From the NCBI RefSeq assembly GCF_002019855.1, contig NZ_CM007717.1:2725198-2789197 (forward strand): a DNA stretch of 64,000 bases. The letters run 5' to 3'. Under the pieces are notes generated by a model, which saw nothing but the letters and a program-made list of their open reading frames with translations, was not told where the DNA came from and made no database searches. Below, piece after piece: positions 40,559 through 50,551 of the stretch (the first letter of the stretch is position 1; every line of letters begins with the position of its first letter). Position numbers and translations under genes: made by a program. The DNA is from Streptomyces antibioticus (lineage in GTDB: Bacteria > Actinomycetota > Actinomycetes > Streptomycetales > Streptomycetaceae).

Positions 40559-42846
40559 TCCGCTTCGAGAACGTCTCCGTGACGTACGACGGCGCCTCCG
40601 AGCCGACCGTGCGCGGCGTCGACCTCACCATCCCCGAGGGCGAACTCGTCCTGCTCGCGGGCCCGTCGGGGGTCGGCAAGTCGACCCTGCTGGGCACGGT
40701 GTCCGGGCTCGTGCCGCACTTCACGGGCGGCACCCTGCGCGGCCGGGTGACGGTCGCCGGGCGGGACACCCGCACCCACAAGCCGCGTGAACTGTCCGAC
40801 GTCGTGGGCACGGTGGGGCAGGACCCGCTGTCCCACTTCGTGACCGACACGGTCGAGGAGGAGCTGGCCTACGGCATGGAGTCGCTGGGCCTTGCCCCCG
40901 AGGTGATGCGCCGCCGCGTCGAGGAGACCCTCGACCTGCTCGGCCTCGCCGCCCTGCGCGACCGCCCCATCGCCACGCTCTCCGGCGGCCAGCAGCAGCG
41001 CGTGGCGATCGGCTCGGTGCTCACCCCGCACCCCCGGGTCCTCGTCCTCGACGAACCGACGTCCGCCTTGGACCCGGCGGCCGCGGAAGAGGTCCTCGCC
41101 GTCCTCCTCCGCCTGGTCCACGACCTCGGTACGACAGTCCTGCTCGCGGAACACCGCCTGGAACGCGTCCTCCAGTACGCCGACCAGGTGGCCCTCCTCC
41201 CGTCCCCCGGCACACCCCCGCTCCTGGGCACCCCGGCGGACATGATGTCCGTCTCCCCGGTCTACCCCCCGGTGGTGGCCCTGGGCCGCCTGGCCCACTG
41301 GACCCCGCTCCCCCTCACAGTCCGCGACGCCCGCCGCCGCGCCACGGATCTCCGGGAACGCCTGGCTGTCCTGACCCCGACCGGCGGGAAGCCCCAGGCA
41401 GCCCCTACGACGGCCGGCACCTGGACCACTCCCACGGCTCCGGCGACCGGCACGGGCCCCACGGCTCCGGCGACCGGCACGGGCCCGGCAAGCACCGCCA
41501 GCCGAGCAACCACCGCAGGCCCGGCCACCGCCACCGCCACCGCCTCGGCGACGGCCGCCCGCCCGACCAACGCCACAGACCCGGCAACCGGCGAGGACCC
41601 AGCGAGTACCGCGAGCCCGGCCATCGCCGCAGATCCGATGACCGCCGACGGTCCAGCCACCGCCGCTGCCCACCCGACCGGCACCACCCCGGTATCCGCC
41701 GACGCCCCAGCCACCCCCGCAGACCCGGCGACCCCGCCGACCCCGGTGAGCGAGCACACCCGAGCCACCGGCGTCCCGACCACCACCGCCGACGCGACCA
41801 ACGCCCCCGGCCCGGCCACCGGCGTCGGCCCGGCAAGCGGCGGCACCCCTGCCGCCGTCACCGCCACTGCCGCCGTCACCGCCCCTGCCGCCGACCCCTC
41901 CTCCGGCGGCGAAGCCGTCGAGCCGACGCCGTCCGCCATCGTGTCTCCGTCCCCTGCGCCCGCGACCCGCCCCGTCGCCGCCCCCCGGTGGCGCCTCTTC
42001 GGGAAGCTCACCGGTCGCGGCCGGGACGGCAGCCGGGCCAAGACCCCCGGGCAGCCGCCGGCGCACGCCCCCACAGATCCCGCGACCCCCGCACCCCCCG
42101 CCGCCGAAGTCCACGCCCTCTCCGTCCGCCGAGGCCACGTCCAGGCGCTGCGCCGCATCGGGCTCACCCTCGTCGCCGGGGAGACCGTGGCGCTCATGGG
42201 GCGGAACGGGGCCGGGAAGTCCACCCTGCTCTCCACCCTGGTGGGGCTCGTCGAGCCGTCCGCCGGGACGGTCGAGGTCGGCGGGGTCACCCCGCACCGC
42301 ACCTCGCCCCGGGACCTGGTCCGCCGGGTCGGTCTCGTCCCGCAGGAACCCCGTGACCTGCTGTACGCCGACACGGTCGCTGGTGAGTGCGCGGCCGCCG
42401 ACCGGGACGCGCAGGCGGAACCCGGCACCTGCCGCGCCCTGGTCTCCGGTCTCCTCCCCGGCATCGCGGACGACGTCCACCCCCGCGACCTCTCCGAGGG
42501 CCAGCGCCTCACCCTCGCCCTGGCCGTCGTCCTGACCGCCCGCCCACCGCTGCTCCTCCTCGACGAGCCGACCCGCGGCCTGGACTACGCGGCGAAGGCC
42601 CGTCTGGTCGCCGTACTGCGGGAGCTGGCCGCGGCCGGACACGCGATCGTCCTGGCCACGCACGACGTGGAACTCGCCGCCGAGCTGGCCCACCGGGTCG
42701 TCCTGCTCGCCGAGGGCGAGGTGATCGCCGACGGCCCGACCGCGGAGGTGGTCGTGTCGTCCCCCTCCTTCGCGCCGCAGGTCACGAAGATCCTCGCCCC
42801 GCAGGAGTGGCTCACCGTCGCCCAGGTCCGGGAGGCCCTCGCATGA
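40555..42846 (+). CDS. Fused double ATPase of an ECF transporter (A-A')
   Basis: A 763-residue protein fusing two ABC ATPase domains. Domain 1 (~1-270): Walker A GPSGVGKST, signature LSGGQQQR, Walker B VLVLDEPTS, H-loop AEHRLE. Domain 2 (~520-763): Walker A GRNGAGKST, signature LSEGQRLTLAL, Walker B LLLLDEPTRGLD, H-loop ATHDVEL. A ~240-residue Thr/Ala/Pro-rich linker (about 277-517) separates them and contains a 27-bp duplicated DNA unit. In most ECF transporters the two ATPases are separate; here one polypeptide is made. GTG start at 40555; ATGA overlap with the S component. Confidence 0.93.
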   Translation: MIRFENVSVTYDGASEPTVRGVDLTIPEGELVLLAGPSGVGKSTLLGTVSGLVPHFTGGTLRGRVTVAGRDTRTHKPRELSDVVGTVGQDPLSHFVTDTVEEELAYGMESLGLAPEVMRRRVEETLDLLGLAALRDRPIATLSGGQQQRVAIGSVLTPHPRVLVLDEPTSALDPAAAEEVLAVLLRLVHDLGTTVLLAEHRLERVLQYADQVALLPSPGTPPLLGTPADMMSVSPVYPPVVALGRLAHWTPLPLTVRDARRRATDLRERLAVLTPTGGKPQAAPTTAGTWTTPTAPATGTGPTAPATGTGPASTASRATTAGPATATATASATAARPTNATDPATGEDPASTASPAIAADPMTADGPATAAAHPTGTTPVSADAPATPADPATPPTPVSEHTRATGVPTTTADATNAPGPATGVGPASGGTPAAVTATAAVTAPAADPSSGGEAVEPTPSAIVSPSPAPATRPVAAPRWRLFGKLTGRGRDGSRAKTPGQPPAHAPTDPATPAPPAAEVHALSVRRGHVQALRRIGLTLVAGETVALMGRNGAGKSTLLSTLVGLVEPSAGTVEVGGVTPHRTSPRDLVRRVGLVPQEPRDLLYADTVAGECAAADRDAQAEPGTCRALVSGLLPGIADDVHPRDLSEGQRLTLALAVVLTARPPLLLLDEPTRGLDYAAKARLVAVLRELAAAGHAIVLATHDVELAAELAHRVVLLAEGEVIADGPTAEVVVSSPSFAPQVTKILAPQEWLTVAQVREALA
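41430..41485 (+). repeat. Duplicated 27-bp unit in the ATPase linker
   Basis: Two adjacent near-identical units, each encoding TAPATGTGP, sit inside the low-complexity linker between the two ABC domains. Further degenerate Thr/Ala/Pro units continue to about 42100. Confidence 0.7.
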
Positions 42847-43643
42847 GCGCCGTACGGCTCGGCCCCCGCTCCCTGCTCTCCCTGGCCCTGGTCAGCGCGG
42901 TCGGGGTGATCGCGTTCACGTGGCCGTTCCTCGCCCCGCCCGCCTCCACCCTGAACGCCCACGCCCAGGACGCGCCCTGGCTCTTCGCGGGCCTGCTGGT
43001 GCTCCTCGTCGCGGTGGTCGCGGCGACGATCTCCGAGTCCGGTCTCGGCGCGAAGGCCGTCGCCATGCTGGGCGTGCTGGCCGCGACGGGCGCCGCCCTG
43101 CGGCCGATCGGCGCGGGTACGGCCGGCATCGAGCCCATGTTCTTCCTGATGGTGCTCAGCGGCCGGGTCCTCGGACCGGGCTTCGGTTTCGTCCTCGGCT
43201 CGGTGACGATGTTCGCGTCCGCCCTGCTCACGGGCGGGGTAGGGCCTTGGATGCCGTTCCAGATGCTCGCGATGGGCTGGTTCACGATGGGCGCGGGCCT
43301 GCTGCCCGGCCGGTCGGGCCTGCGCGGCCGTACGGAACTCGTCCTGCTCGCCGCGTACGGCTTCCTCGCCGCCTTCGCCTACGGCACGGCGATGAACATG
43401 GCGGGCTGGCCCTTCATGGGGACGCTGGCCTCGCACATCGCCTTCGACCCGGACGCGGCGGTGCCCGCGAACCTGGCCCGGTTCATCGCGTACTGCGTGG
43501 CGACCTCGCTGGGCTGGGACCTGGGCCGGGCGCTGGTGACGGTCGTCCTGACCCTGACCCTCGGCCCGTACGTGCTGAAGGCGCTACGCAGAGCGACCCG
43601 GCGGGCGGCGTTCGAGACCGCGGTCACGTTCGAGGACCGTTGA
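42843..43643 (+). CDS. ECF transporter substrate-binding (S) component, likely cobalamin
   Basis: A 266-residue membrane protein with about six helices (residues ~9-30, 45-62, 70-90, 97-125, 155-180, 210-245). The GTAGIEPMFFLMVLSGRVLGPGFGFVLGSVTMFASALLTGGVGPWMPFQM segment is typical of the ECF S-component core that binds vitamin. Specificity is not in the sequence; the cobalamin riboswitch at 37290 makes B12 or a corrinoid the likely substrate. It is the last gene of the operon. Confidence 0.88.
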   Translation: MSAVRLGPRSLLSLALVSAVGVIAFTWPFLAPPASTLNAHAQDAPWLFAGLLVLLVAVVAATISESGLGAKAVAMLGVLAATGAALRPIGAGTAGIEPMFFLMVLSGRVLGPGFGFVLGSVTMFASALLTGGVGPWMPFQMLAMGWFTMGAGLLPGRSGLRGRTELVLLAAYGFLAAFAYGTAMNMAGWPFMGTLASHIAFDPDAAVPANLARFIAYCVATSLGWDLGRALVTVVLTLTLGPYVLKALRRATRRAAFETAVTFEDR

Positions 43644-43948
43644 CCGGTGAAGCACCCCACATGACCCACATCACCTACTAACCATCCCAGTAGGACATTT
43701 CGGACGCCATGAGCATGCCATAACGGCCTCTGACCTGCACATTGAGAGCCAGCTCACAGAGACGGTCAGGTCGGCGAATACGACCACAACTAGCAAAAGG
43801 GGTCATTGCGGACGCCTGTCCGGGGTGCTTATCTGGATGACGTCGCACGGCGCCGACAAGCCCCCGGGCCTCGGCGCCGACGCATGCAGACACCACCACG
43901 TGACTTGCATGCGAGCGATGGCAACGTCCCCGAAGAAAAAGGTTCTCT
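43644..43948. other. 305-bp leader region of the SLT-domain gene, no gene seen
   Basis: Contains a CTGACC/GGTCAG pair (~43730-43770), a palindromic GGCGCCGACAAG...CTCGGCGCCGACG stretch (~43850-43880), and GCATGC elements. I see no c-di-AMP (ydaO) riboswitch consensus, although such elements precede some Streptomyces peptidoglycan hydrolase genes. A long structured 5' leader is still plausible. Confidence 0.4.
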
Positions 43949-44362
43949 GTGTCCGTCTCTGTCATCCGTCGCATCGCCAGCCCGAAGAAGGCCGTCACCG
44001 CCGTCGCCCTGGTCGCTGCCTCCGCCGGCATCGCCATGACCGCGGCCCCGGCCCACGCGGCGACGTCGTCCGCGTCCAGCGCTCAGGCGATCGCGCACAA
44101 GATGATCCCGGACGCCGCGCAGTACAAGGCCTTCTCCAACATCGTCAGCCACGAGAGCGGCTGGAACGTCAAGGCCACGAACTCCTCTTCCGGCGCCTAC
44201 GGCCTGGTCCAGGCCCTGCCCGCCTCGAAGATGGCTTCTGCCGGCTCCGACTGGAAGACCAACCCCGCCACCCAGATCAAGTGGGGCCTCGACTACATGA
44301 ACTCCCGCTACGGCAGCCCCGTCGCCGCCTGGAACTTCTGGCAGTCCCACGGCTGGTACTGA
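43949..44362 (+). CDS. Secreted lytic transglycosylase (SLT/lysozyme-like)
   Basis: A 137-residue secreted enzyme. The signal peptide (RRIASPKKAVTAVALVAASAGIAMTAAPAHA) ends with AHA. The mature ~95 residues are a compact lysozyme-like domain with catalytic Glu in NIVSHESGWNVKATN, then GAYGLVQALPASKM and GLDYMNSRYGSPVAAWNFWQSHGWY. It acts in the cell wall, cutting between MurNAc and GlcNAc. The start is GTG 43949, with AAAAGG nearby. Comparable to resuscitation/aggregation-type factors of actinobacteria. Confidence 0.9.
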   Translation: MSVSVIRRIASPKKAVTAVALVAASAGIAMTAAPAHAATSSASSAQAIAHKMIPDAAQYKAFSNIVSHESGWNVKATNSSSGAYGLVQALPASKMASAGSDWKTNPATQIKWGLDYMNSRYGSPVAAWNFWQSHGWY

Positions 44363-44403
44363 GCCAACCCAGCCACACAGCACCACCACGCATGACGCAT
44401 GAC

Positions 44404-44433
44404 AACGGCGCCCCCGCCCCCGGGGCCGCCGTT
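44404..44433 (+). terminator. Intrinsic terminator after the SLT gene
   Basis: AACGGCGCCCC and GGGGCCGCCGTTT arms, with one bulge, form a GC-rich stem followed by TTT. Confidence 0.7.
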
Positions 44434-44470
44434 TCGGCGTTTCCGCCCCCTCGCGTGATCCACTGACCGG

Positions 44471-45142
44471 ATGACCACGGAGCCCTCGAAGGACCCCGAG
44501 GCGCGGGGCGTGCGCCTCGTCCCCGTCCTCCTCGGCCTCACCCTGGTGAGCGGCCTGATCGACGCCGTCAGCTTCCTCGGCCTCGGCCATGTCTTCACCG
44601 CGAACATGACCGGAAACGTCGTCATGCTCGGCTTCGCCGCCGCCGGCGCCCCCGGCTTCACCGTCCGGCACACCGCGATCTCGCTCGCCTGCTTCCTGGT
44701 GGGCGCGGCGGCCGGCGGCCGGCTGATCCGGCGCGTGGGCGACTCCCGCCGTACAGGGGCCCGTGCGACGCTCGCCGTCGAGGCGCTCCTGCTGGCCGGC
44801 GCGTCCGCCGTGGCATACGCGACCCCCGGCCGGATCTACGCGGTCATCGCCCTCACCGCGTTCGCGATGGGGCTGCGCAACGCGACCGTCCGCAAACTAG
44901 CCGTCCGCGATCTCTCGACGACGACCGTCGTGACGATGACCCTGACCGGCCTGGCCTCCGACTCGCACGCGGGCGGCGGCACGGGCCGCAGCACACCGCG
45001 CCGCGCGGCGGCGGTGGTCGCGATGTTCGTCGGCGCCGTGCTGGGCGCGTGGCTGGTGATCCACCACGGGGTCGCGCTCCCGCTGCTCGTCGCGGCGGCG
45101 GCCTCCGGCGTCCTGGCCGTGACCGCCTCCGGCCGCGACTGA
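44471..45142 (+). CDS. DUF1275 (YoaK-like) membrane protein
   Basis: A 223-residue membrane protein with six helices. The conserved opening LTLVSGLIDAVSFLGLGHVFTANMTGNVVMLGFAA and AMGLRNATVRKLAVRDLSTTTVVTMTLTGL mark the DUF1275 family, possibly secondary transporters. The family function is not established. It stands between the SLT gene and a small protein on the same strand. Confidence 0.9.
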   Translation: MTTEPSKDPEARGVRLVPVLLGLTLVSGLIDAVSFLGLGHVFTANMTGNVVMLGFAAAGAPGFTVRHTAISLACFLVGAAAGGRLIRRVGDSRRTGARATLAVEALLLAGASAVAYATPGRIYAVIALTAFAMGLRNATVRKLAVRDLSTTTVVTMTLTGLASDSHAGGGTGRSTPRRAAAVVAMFVGAVLGAWLVIHHGVALPLLVAAAASGVLAVTASGRD

Positions 45143-45298
45143 ACCGAGCGGGGACCCATCCGAGCGGGGACTCATCCGAGCGAGGGATTGCGGGCATGCC
45201 GTACGGCGTGGCGCGGTACGGGTACACGCGACACGCGTACACGCGCCCCGCACCCCGCGCCCCGCGCCCCGCCGGACGACGAGTGAAGGACCACGACC

Positions 45299-45481
45299 AT
45301 GACCATGCCGGACTACCAGGTGGGCGACCACGTCGTGTTCAACGACACCGAGATGCGCGACCTGCTGAGGCTGACCGCGCCCGTCACGCCCACCCCCGGC
45401 ACGATCACCAAGGTCGAGTACACGGTGCAGCGGGAGGACGGTTCCACGACCACGGTCAGCCGCAGCGACTTCGTCACCTAG
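45299..45481 (+). CDS. Small SH3/Tudor-like protein (60 aa)
   Basis: A 60-residue protein: MTMPDYQVGDHVVFNDTEMR, then PGTITKVEYTVQREDGSTTTVSRSDFVT. The pattern of a valine-rich strand, a long loop and two hairpin strands suggests a small beta-barrel. I do not recognise a named family with certainty. ATG at 45299 preceded by GAAGGAC. Its stop overlaps the convergent P450 gene by 4 bp. Confidence 0.7.
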   Translation: MTMPDYQVGDHVVFNDTEMRDLLRLTAPVTPTPGTITKVEYTVQREDGSTTTVSRSDFVT

Positions 45482-46716
45482 GGCCTGGCGCTGACCCTCA
45501 GCTCCTTCACCCCGTTGATCCAGGCGGACCGCAGCCGTCGCGGGTCCTCCACCAGGGTCAGTCCGGGCAGGGCGTCGGCGACGGCGTTGAAGATGAGGTC
45601 GATCTCCAGTACGGCGAGGGACTTGCCGAGGCAGAAGTGCGGCCCGCCGCCACCGAATCCGAGGTGAGGATTCGGATCCCTGGTGACATCGAAGAGGTCG
45701 GGCCGGTCGAAGACCTCCGGATCGTGGTTGGCGGAGGCGTAGAAGAGCCCGACCCGGTCGCCCTTCCTGATCAGCTTGCCGCCGAGTTCGGTGTCCTGGG
45801 TGGCGGTCCGCTGGAAGGCGACGACGGGGGTGGCCCAGCGCACGATCTCCTCGGCGGCGGTGGCGGGCCGCTCGGCCTTGTACAGCTCCCACTGCTCGGG
45901 GTGGGTGAGGAAGGCGTGCATGCCGTGCGTGATGGCGTTGCGGGTGGTCTCGTTCCCGGCGACGGAGAGCATGAGCACGAAAAAGCCGAACTCGTCGGAG
46001 TTGAGGTTGCCCTCGTTCTCGGCGGCCACCAGCGTGGAGACGATGTCGTGGGCGGGGCACCGCTTCCGCTCCGCGGCCATGTTCATGGCGTACGAGATCA
46101 GCTCGGCGGCGGAGATCGCGCCGACCTCGGCGGTGATGGCGTACTCGGGGTCGTCGTAGGCGATCATCTTGTTGGACCAGTCGAAGATCTTGGCCCGGTC
46201 GTCCTGGGGTACGCCGATCAGCTCGGCGATGGCCTGGAGGGGCAGTTCGCAGGCGACCTGGGTGACGAAGTCGAAGGGGCCGTCGTGCGCGCGGGCGCCC
46301 TCGGCGATGGCCCGCGCCCGCTCCCGCAGCCGCCCCTCCAGCGCCCGTACGGCCCGGGGTGTGAAGCCGCGCTGCACGATCTGCCGTACGCGCGTGTGCT
46401 CGGGCGGGTCCATGTTGAGCAGGATCAGCCGCTGGGCGTCGATGGAGTCGCGCTGGATGTGCTCGTTGAAGCGGATGATCGCGGTGTTGAGGTAGGAGGA
46501 GAAGATCTCGGGGTGGGTGGAGACGTACTTCACGTCGGCGTGCCGGGTGACGGCCCAGTACCCCTCGTCCTGGAAACCGGCGGCGTTGCCCGTCTGGGGG
46601 ATCCAGCGGACCGGTTCGGCGCGGCGCAGCTCGGCGAACTCCGGGTGGGGGACGCGGTGATGCAGCAGGTCGGGGTCGGTGAAGTCGAACCCGTCGGGAA
46701 GCGCTGGACAGGGCAT
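45478..46716 (-). CDS. cyp125: Cytochrome P450, CYP125-like
   Basis: A 412-residue P450 very close in wording to Mycobacterium CYP125. Examples are GFDFTDPDLLHHRVPHPEFAEL, LNMDPPEHTRVRQIVQRGFTPRAV, FVTQVACELPLQAIAELIGVPQDDR, SVAGNETTRNAITHGM (I helix acid/Thr), EIVRWATPVVAFQRTA (ExxR region) and the heme loop FGGGGPHFCLGKSLA. CYP125 hydroxylates the cholesterol/cholestenone side chain at C26, the first step of side-chain loss. It is divergent from a FadA5-like thiolase; the shared 173-bp region holds two operator-like elements. Electron supply could come from the ferredoxin at 32198. Confidence 0.94.
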   Translation of the reverse strand: MPCPALPDGFDFTDPDLLHHRVPHPEFAELRRAEPVRWIPQTGNAAGFQDEGYWAVTRHADVKYVSTHPEIFSSYLNTAIIRFNEHIQRDSIDAQRLILLNMDPPEHTRVRQIVQRGFTPRAVRALEGRLRERARAIAEGARAHDGPFDFVTQVACELPLQAIAELIGVPQDDRAKIFDWSNKMIAYDDPEYAITAEVGAISAAELISYAMNMAAERKRCPAHDIVSTLVAAENEGNLNSDEFGFFVLMLSVAGNETTRNAITHGMHAFLTHPEQWELYKAERPATAAEEIVRWATPVVAFQRTATQDTELGGKLIRKGDRVGLFYASANHDPEVFDRPDLFDVTRDPNPHLGFGGGGPHFCLGKSLAVLEIDLIFNAVADALPGLTLVEDPRRLRSAWINGVKELRVSARP

Positions 46717-46744
46717 GGGCGGCTCCAGCCATCGAACGTTCCAT

Positions 46745-46759
46745 CTGACGGTTCATCAG
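46745..46759. promoter_or_regulatory. CTGACGG-N4-TCAG element upstream of cyp125
   Basis: CTGACGGTTCATCAG on the plus strand; in the gene's direction its right arm reads ACCGTCAG as at the aldehyde dehydrogenase and LLM genes. It lies ~28 nt upstream of the P450 start. Confidence 0.6.
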
Positions 46760-46846
46760 AAACAGGCTGCCGCGAAGGTAGTTCAGGGTGCCGAAGGCTG
46801 CAAGACCCTTGCGGTGACGCACATCACGTCCGCAGACTGCTCGGAA

Positions 46847-48202
<1,356 letters not shown>

Positions 48203-48222
<20 letters not shown>

Positions 48223-49030
48223 AGCGGTCCTCCATCACACGTCGGATCAGCTCCGCCGAGTCCTTGATCGAGAGCGCGGCGGCCCGAAGATGATCGTAAC
48301 GGAGCGAGCAGTCCTTGACGGTGTCTGGATTGGCCGTTGGGTGCCCACTCCCGTAACTCTCGGTGTAGAGAATGGTCGGGTCGCCAGCGAAGCGGTAGAG
48401 GTCGAACGAGCCGGTCAGTCCCGCGTGCGGGCCAGATGAGTAGGGCAGCACCTGGATGTTGATCCGCGGGTCTTCCTCAAGGGTCAACAGGTGGGCAAGT
48501 TGACCGCGCATGGTGTCTCGGCTGCCGATCTCCAACAGGAGCGCAGCCTCGCTGAGGACAGCCCAGAACACCGGCGGCTCGTCCTTCTCGAAAACCCTCT
48601 GCCGTGCCAGCCGGACCGCGGTGCGGTCGTCGAGGTCGGTCTTGTGCACGGCACCGAGCACACTGCGCGCGTACGCGGGCGTCTGGAGCAGGCCGAGCAC
48701 CATGTGCGTCTGGAAGGAGCAGATCTCGACGGCCCGCGCTTCCAACTCGGCCACCTGCTGAAACCAGGCCGGAAGTTGACTGCGCATCACCAGTGTCAGG
48801 AGCCGCGAAAAGAGCCCACCAGTCACCAGCGCCGCATCCAGGCGCTCGCTGAACTCAACCGTCGGGACCTTCCTCGCGGTCTCGATCTGCCCGACCAGCG
48901 AACCGGTGTAATTCAGCACGTCGCCCAACTGACGCTGGGTGAGGTTGGCTGCCTCCCTCAATCTCCGCAGCTCGAAGCCGTAGTAGTCGAGCGGTGAGGC
49001 GCCCGGGTCGAGGACGTTGATGTGGGTCAC
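48203..49030 (-). CDS. XRE-family regulator with DUF5753
   Basis: A 275-residue regulator. Residues 20-70 form a helix-turn-helix (FELRRLREAANLTQRQLGDVLNYTGSLVGQIETARKVP). The remaining ~200 residues are a DUF5753-like domain (AVEICSFQTHMVLGLLQTPAYARSVL ... PYSSGPHAGLTGSFDLYRF). GTG start at 49030 with GGGGGAC upstream. It is divergent from the HATPase gene and followed by DUF397. In Streptomyces these trios (for example the whiJ type) influence development. Confidence 0.92.
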
Positions 49031-49056
49031 GTGGGGTCCCCCTCTACGACGGAACA

Positions 49057-49070
49057 GGTTGCATTCAACC
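49057..49070. promoter_or_regulatory. GGTTG-CATT-CAACC inverted repeat in the XRE/HATPase divergent promoter
   Basis: Symmetric 5-bp arms centred in the 78-bp gap between the two divergent genes. A natural candidate for the XRE regulator operator. Confidence 0.5.
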
Positions 49071-49108
49071 GGTAGCCCACGGTAGTCGCCACAGGTCACG
49101 CTCGTCCC

Positions 49109-49603
49109 GTGAACGGATACTTCCCCTCCATCTACGCATCGCCGGTGGCGACGCAGTACCGCATGACGCTGACGATCGGCGAGCACACGCCCCGCCACAT
49201 CCGCAGGATCGTGCGGGCGTTCCTGACGGACTGGAACATGGAACACCTGACGGAAGCCGCGGAGTTGGCGGCGACGGAACTGACCACGAACGTCTTCCGC
49301 CACGTCCCGGACCGCCGCTGCACGTTCCTCCTCCGGAAACAACGGAACGGAGTCAGGCTGGAGGTGACAGACGCCTACACCCAACTACCGGCGAAGCCGG
49401 CCGAGTCGCCCCCGGACGCGGAGGGAGGCAGGGGCCTGCTCCTCCTGACCGCGATGACCGACAAGTGGGGCGTGAAGCCGACACCGACCGGCGGAAAAAG
49501 GGTCTGGTGCGAACTGACCGCTGATCAGGAGAACCAAACGTCAGGGTCCAAGGTGACCGTGACGAACTCCCCGTCCTGCGCGACGACAAGATCGGGATGC
49601 TGA
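49109..49603 (+). CDS. HATPase_c anti-sigma-factor-like kinase
   Basis: A 164-residue protein of the RsbW/SpoIIAB-like family. N-box AELAATELTTNVFRHVPDRRC, G1-like EVTDAYTQLP and G2-like DAEGGRGLLLLTAMTDKWG are present. It belongs to the abundant streptomycete group of ATP-binding regulators found beside XRE and DUF397 genes. GTG start at 49109. The last ~25 residues overlap the convergent barstar-like gene and look unlike the family, so the C-terminus may be a read-through extension. Confidence 0.88.
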   Translation: MNGYFPSIYASPVATQYRMTLTIGEHTPRHIRRIVRAFLTDWNMEHLTEAAELAATELTTNVFRHVPDRRCTFLLRKQRNGVRLEVTDAYTQLPAKPAESPPDAEGGRGLLLLTAMTDKWGVKPTPTGGKRVWCELTADQENQTSGSKVTVTNSPSCATTRSGC

Positions 49604-50070
49604 ATCTTCCCGACGATCTCCTCGGCATCGAAATCCTTCACCAGGAAGACGAAGTGCTGAGAAATGGCGGGCCGATAGAGCGGTTCCCCATCCAGATCCA
49701 CGTGAGAATTGGCCCGCGCCGCACCCTGACAAAGCACAGAAACGAAAACCTGGAGATGGTCCGCGTCAATCAACGAATCGGCGTCATGGATCACACCGAC
49801 CACCCCGACCCCGCCGGTGACGTCCCCACACAGATCATCGAGACAGTCGACGACGGCATCCCAGTTCCACCCGAAGTAACCCGGAAACCTCAGCCGCTCA
49901 GCGAACGCCCGAAACAAATCCTCCTCCCGACAAAGATCCCGAGCCCAAAAGTCAACCACCCGCCCACCTCTGCCCTCCAGCCCCTCAACCTGCCGAAGAA
50001 CCACCCCCGCCCCCTCCACCCCAAAAACCACCCAGGGCTCCCGCCCCCCACCCACATCAAACGAAACCAC
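49525..50070 (-). CDS. Barstar-like (RNase inhibitor) protein, candidate immunity protein
   Basis: A 181-residue protein. The barstar fold is indicated by VVDFWARDLCREEDLFRAFAERLRFPGYFGWNWDAVVDCLDDL, with the FGxNWDA signature. A C-terminal half with HDADSLIDADHLQVFVSVLCQ and QHFVFLVKDFDAEEI is additional. Barstar relatives inhibit secreted ribonucleases. It lies at the end of a row of immunity-like genes downstream of the RHS toxin; that toxin looks like a deaminase, not an RNase, so this could protect against another strain's toxin. GTG or ATG near 50070. Confidence 0.85.
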   Translation of the reverse strand: MVSFDVGGGREPWVVFGVEGAGVVLRQVEGLEGRGGRVVDFWARDLCREEDLFRAFAERLRFPGYFGWNWDAVVDCLDDLCGDVTGGVGVVGVIHDADSLIDADHLQVFVSVLCQGAARANSHVDLDGEPLYRPAISQHFVFLVKDFDAEEIVGKIQHPDLVVAQDGEFVTVTLDPDVWFS

Positions 50071-50113
50071 AGCTATCCCACCCCGCCCATTTCCACCTCT
50101 CGCCGCAGCTCAC

Positions 50114-50539
50114 TCACCCGAGATTGAGCCGAGGGAATTTTTGAGGGTTCCCATACGTGAGAACGCGACGGAGTCCCGCTCGCAACCCGTCCAGGTCGAC
50201 TCCTGATGAAATCCTCAACGGGATGACAGCGGAGGGCAAACCCAGCACCTCAGCGGATTCCTCATTGAAGCTCAGAACCAGAAGACCAGGTGCCAATGAA
50301 ACTCCCCTTAGCCCACCGTAGTGAACTCCCCCACTCTCGTTCACAACACAGTAACTATCCGTCCCGTTCCTCACATTCTGATCGTCTGGGTACTCATTCA
50401 AAAAACGCCGAAAACCGAAGTAGTATCCGTTTTCCGCAGCATCGTCTCCATCGCCGATAAAAACGGAAAACGTAACTCCAGGAACTTCCTCCCCGACCAC
50501 CAGCGTGGCGATCTCCCAAAAGGGTGATGGCTTGTGCAC
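50114..50539 (-). CDS. Imm10-like immunity protein
   Basis: A 141-residue protein resembling the Imm10 family. The central YYFGFRRFLNEYPDDQNVRNGTDSYCVVNESGGVHYGGL region and VLSFNEESAEVLGLPSAVIPL followed by LDGLRAGLRRVLTYG match the family layout. Such proteins neutralise toxins of contact-dependent or RHS systems. GTG start at 50539, just 12 nt from the ankyrin gene. Base composition is AT-richer than in the neighbours outside the toxin locus, consistent with a swapped cassette. Confidence 0.75.
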   Translation of the reverse strand: MHKPSPFWEIATLVVGEEVPGVTFSVFIGDGDDAAENGYYFGFRRFLNEYPDDQNVRNGTDSYCVVNESGGVHYGGLRGVSLAPGLLVLSFNEESAEVLGLPSAVIPLRISSGVDLDGLRAGLRRVLTYGNPQKFPRLNLG

Positions 50540-50551
50540 GAAATCTACCCC

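Noticed and set aside
43660..43948. c-di-AMP (ydaO) riboswitch in the leader of the SLT gene
   Set aside because: Such elements precede some streptomycete wall hydrolase genes, but the conserved blocks could not be found here.
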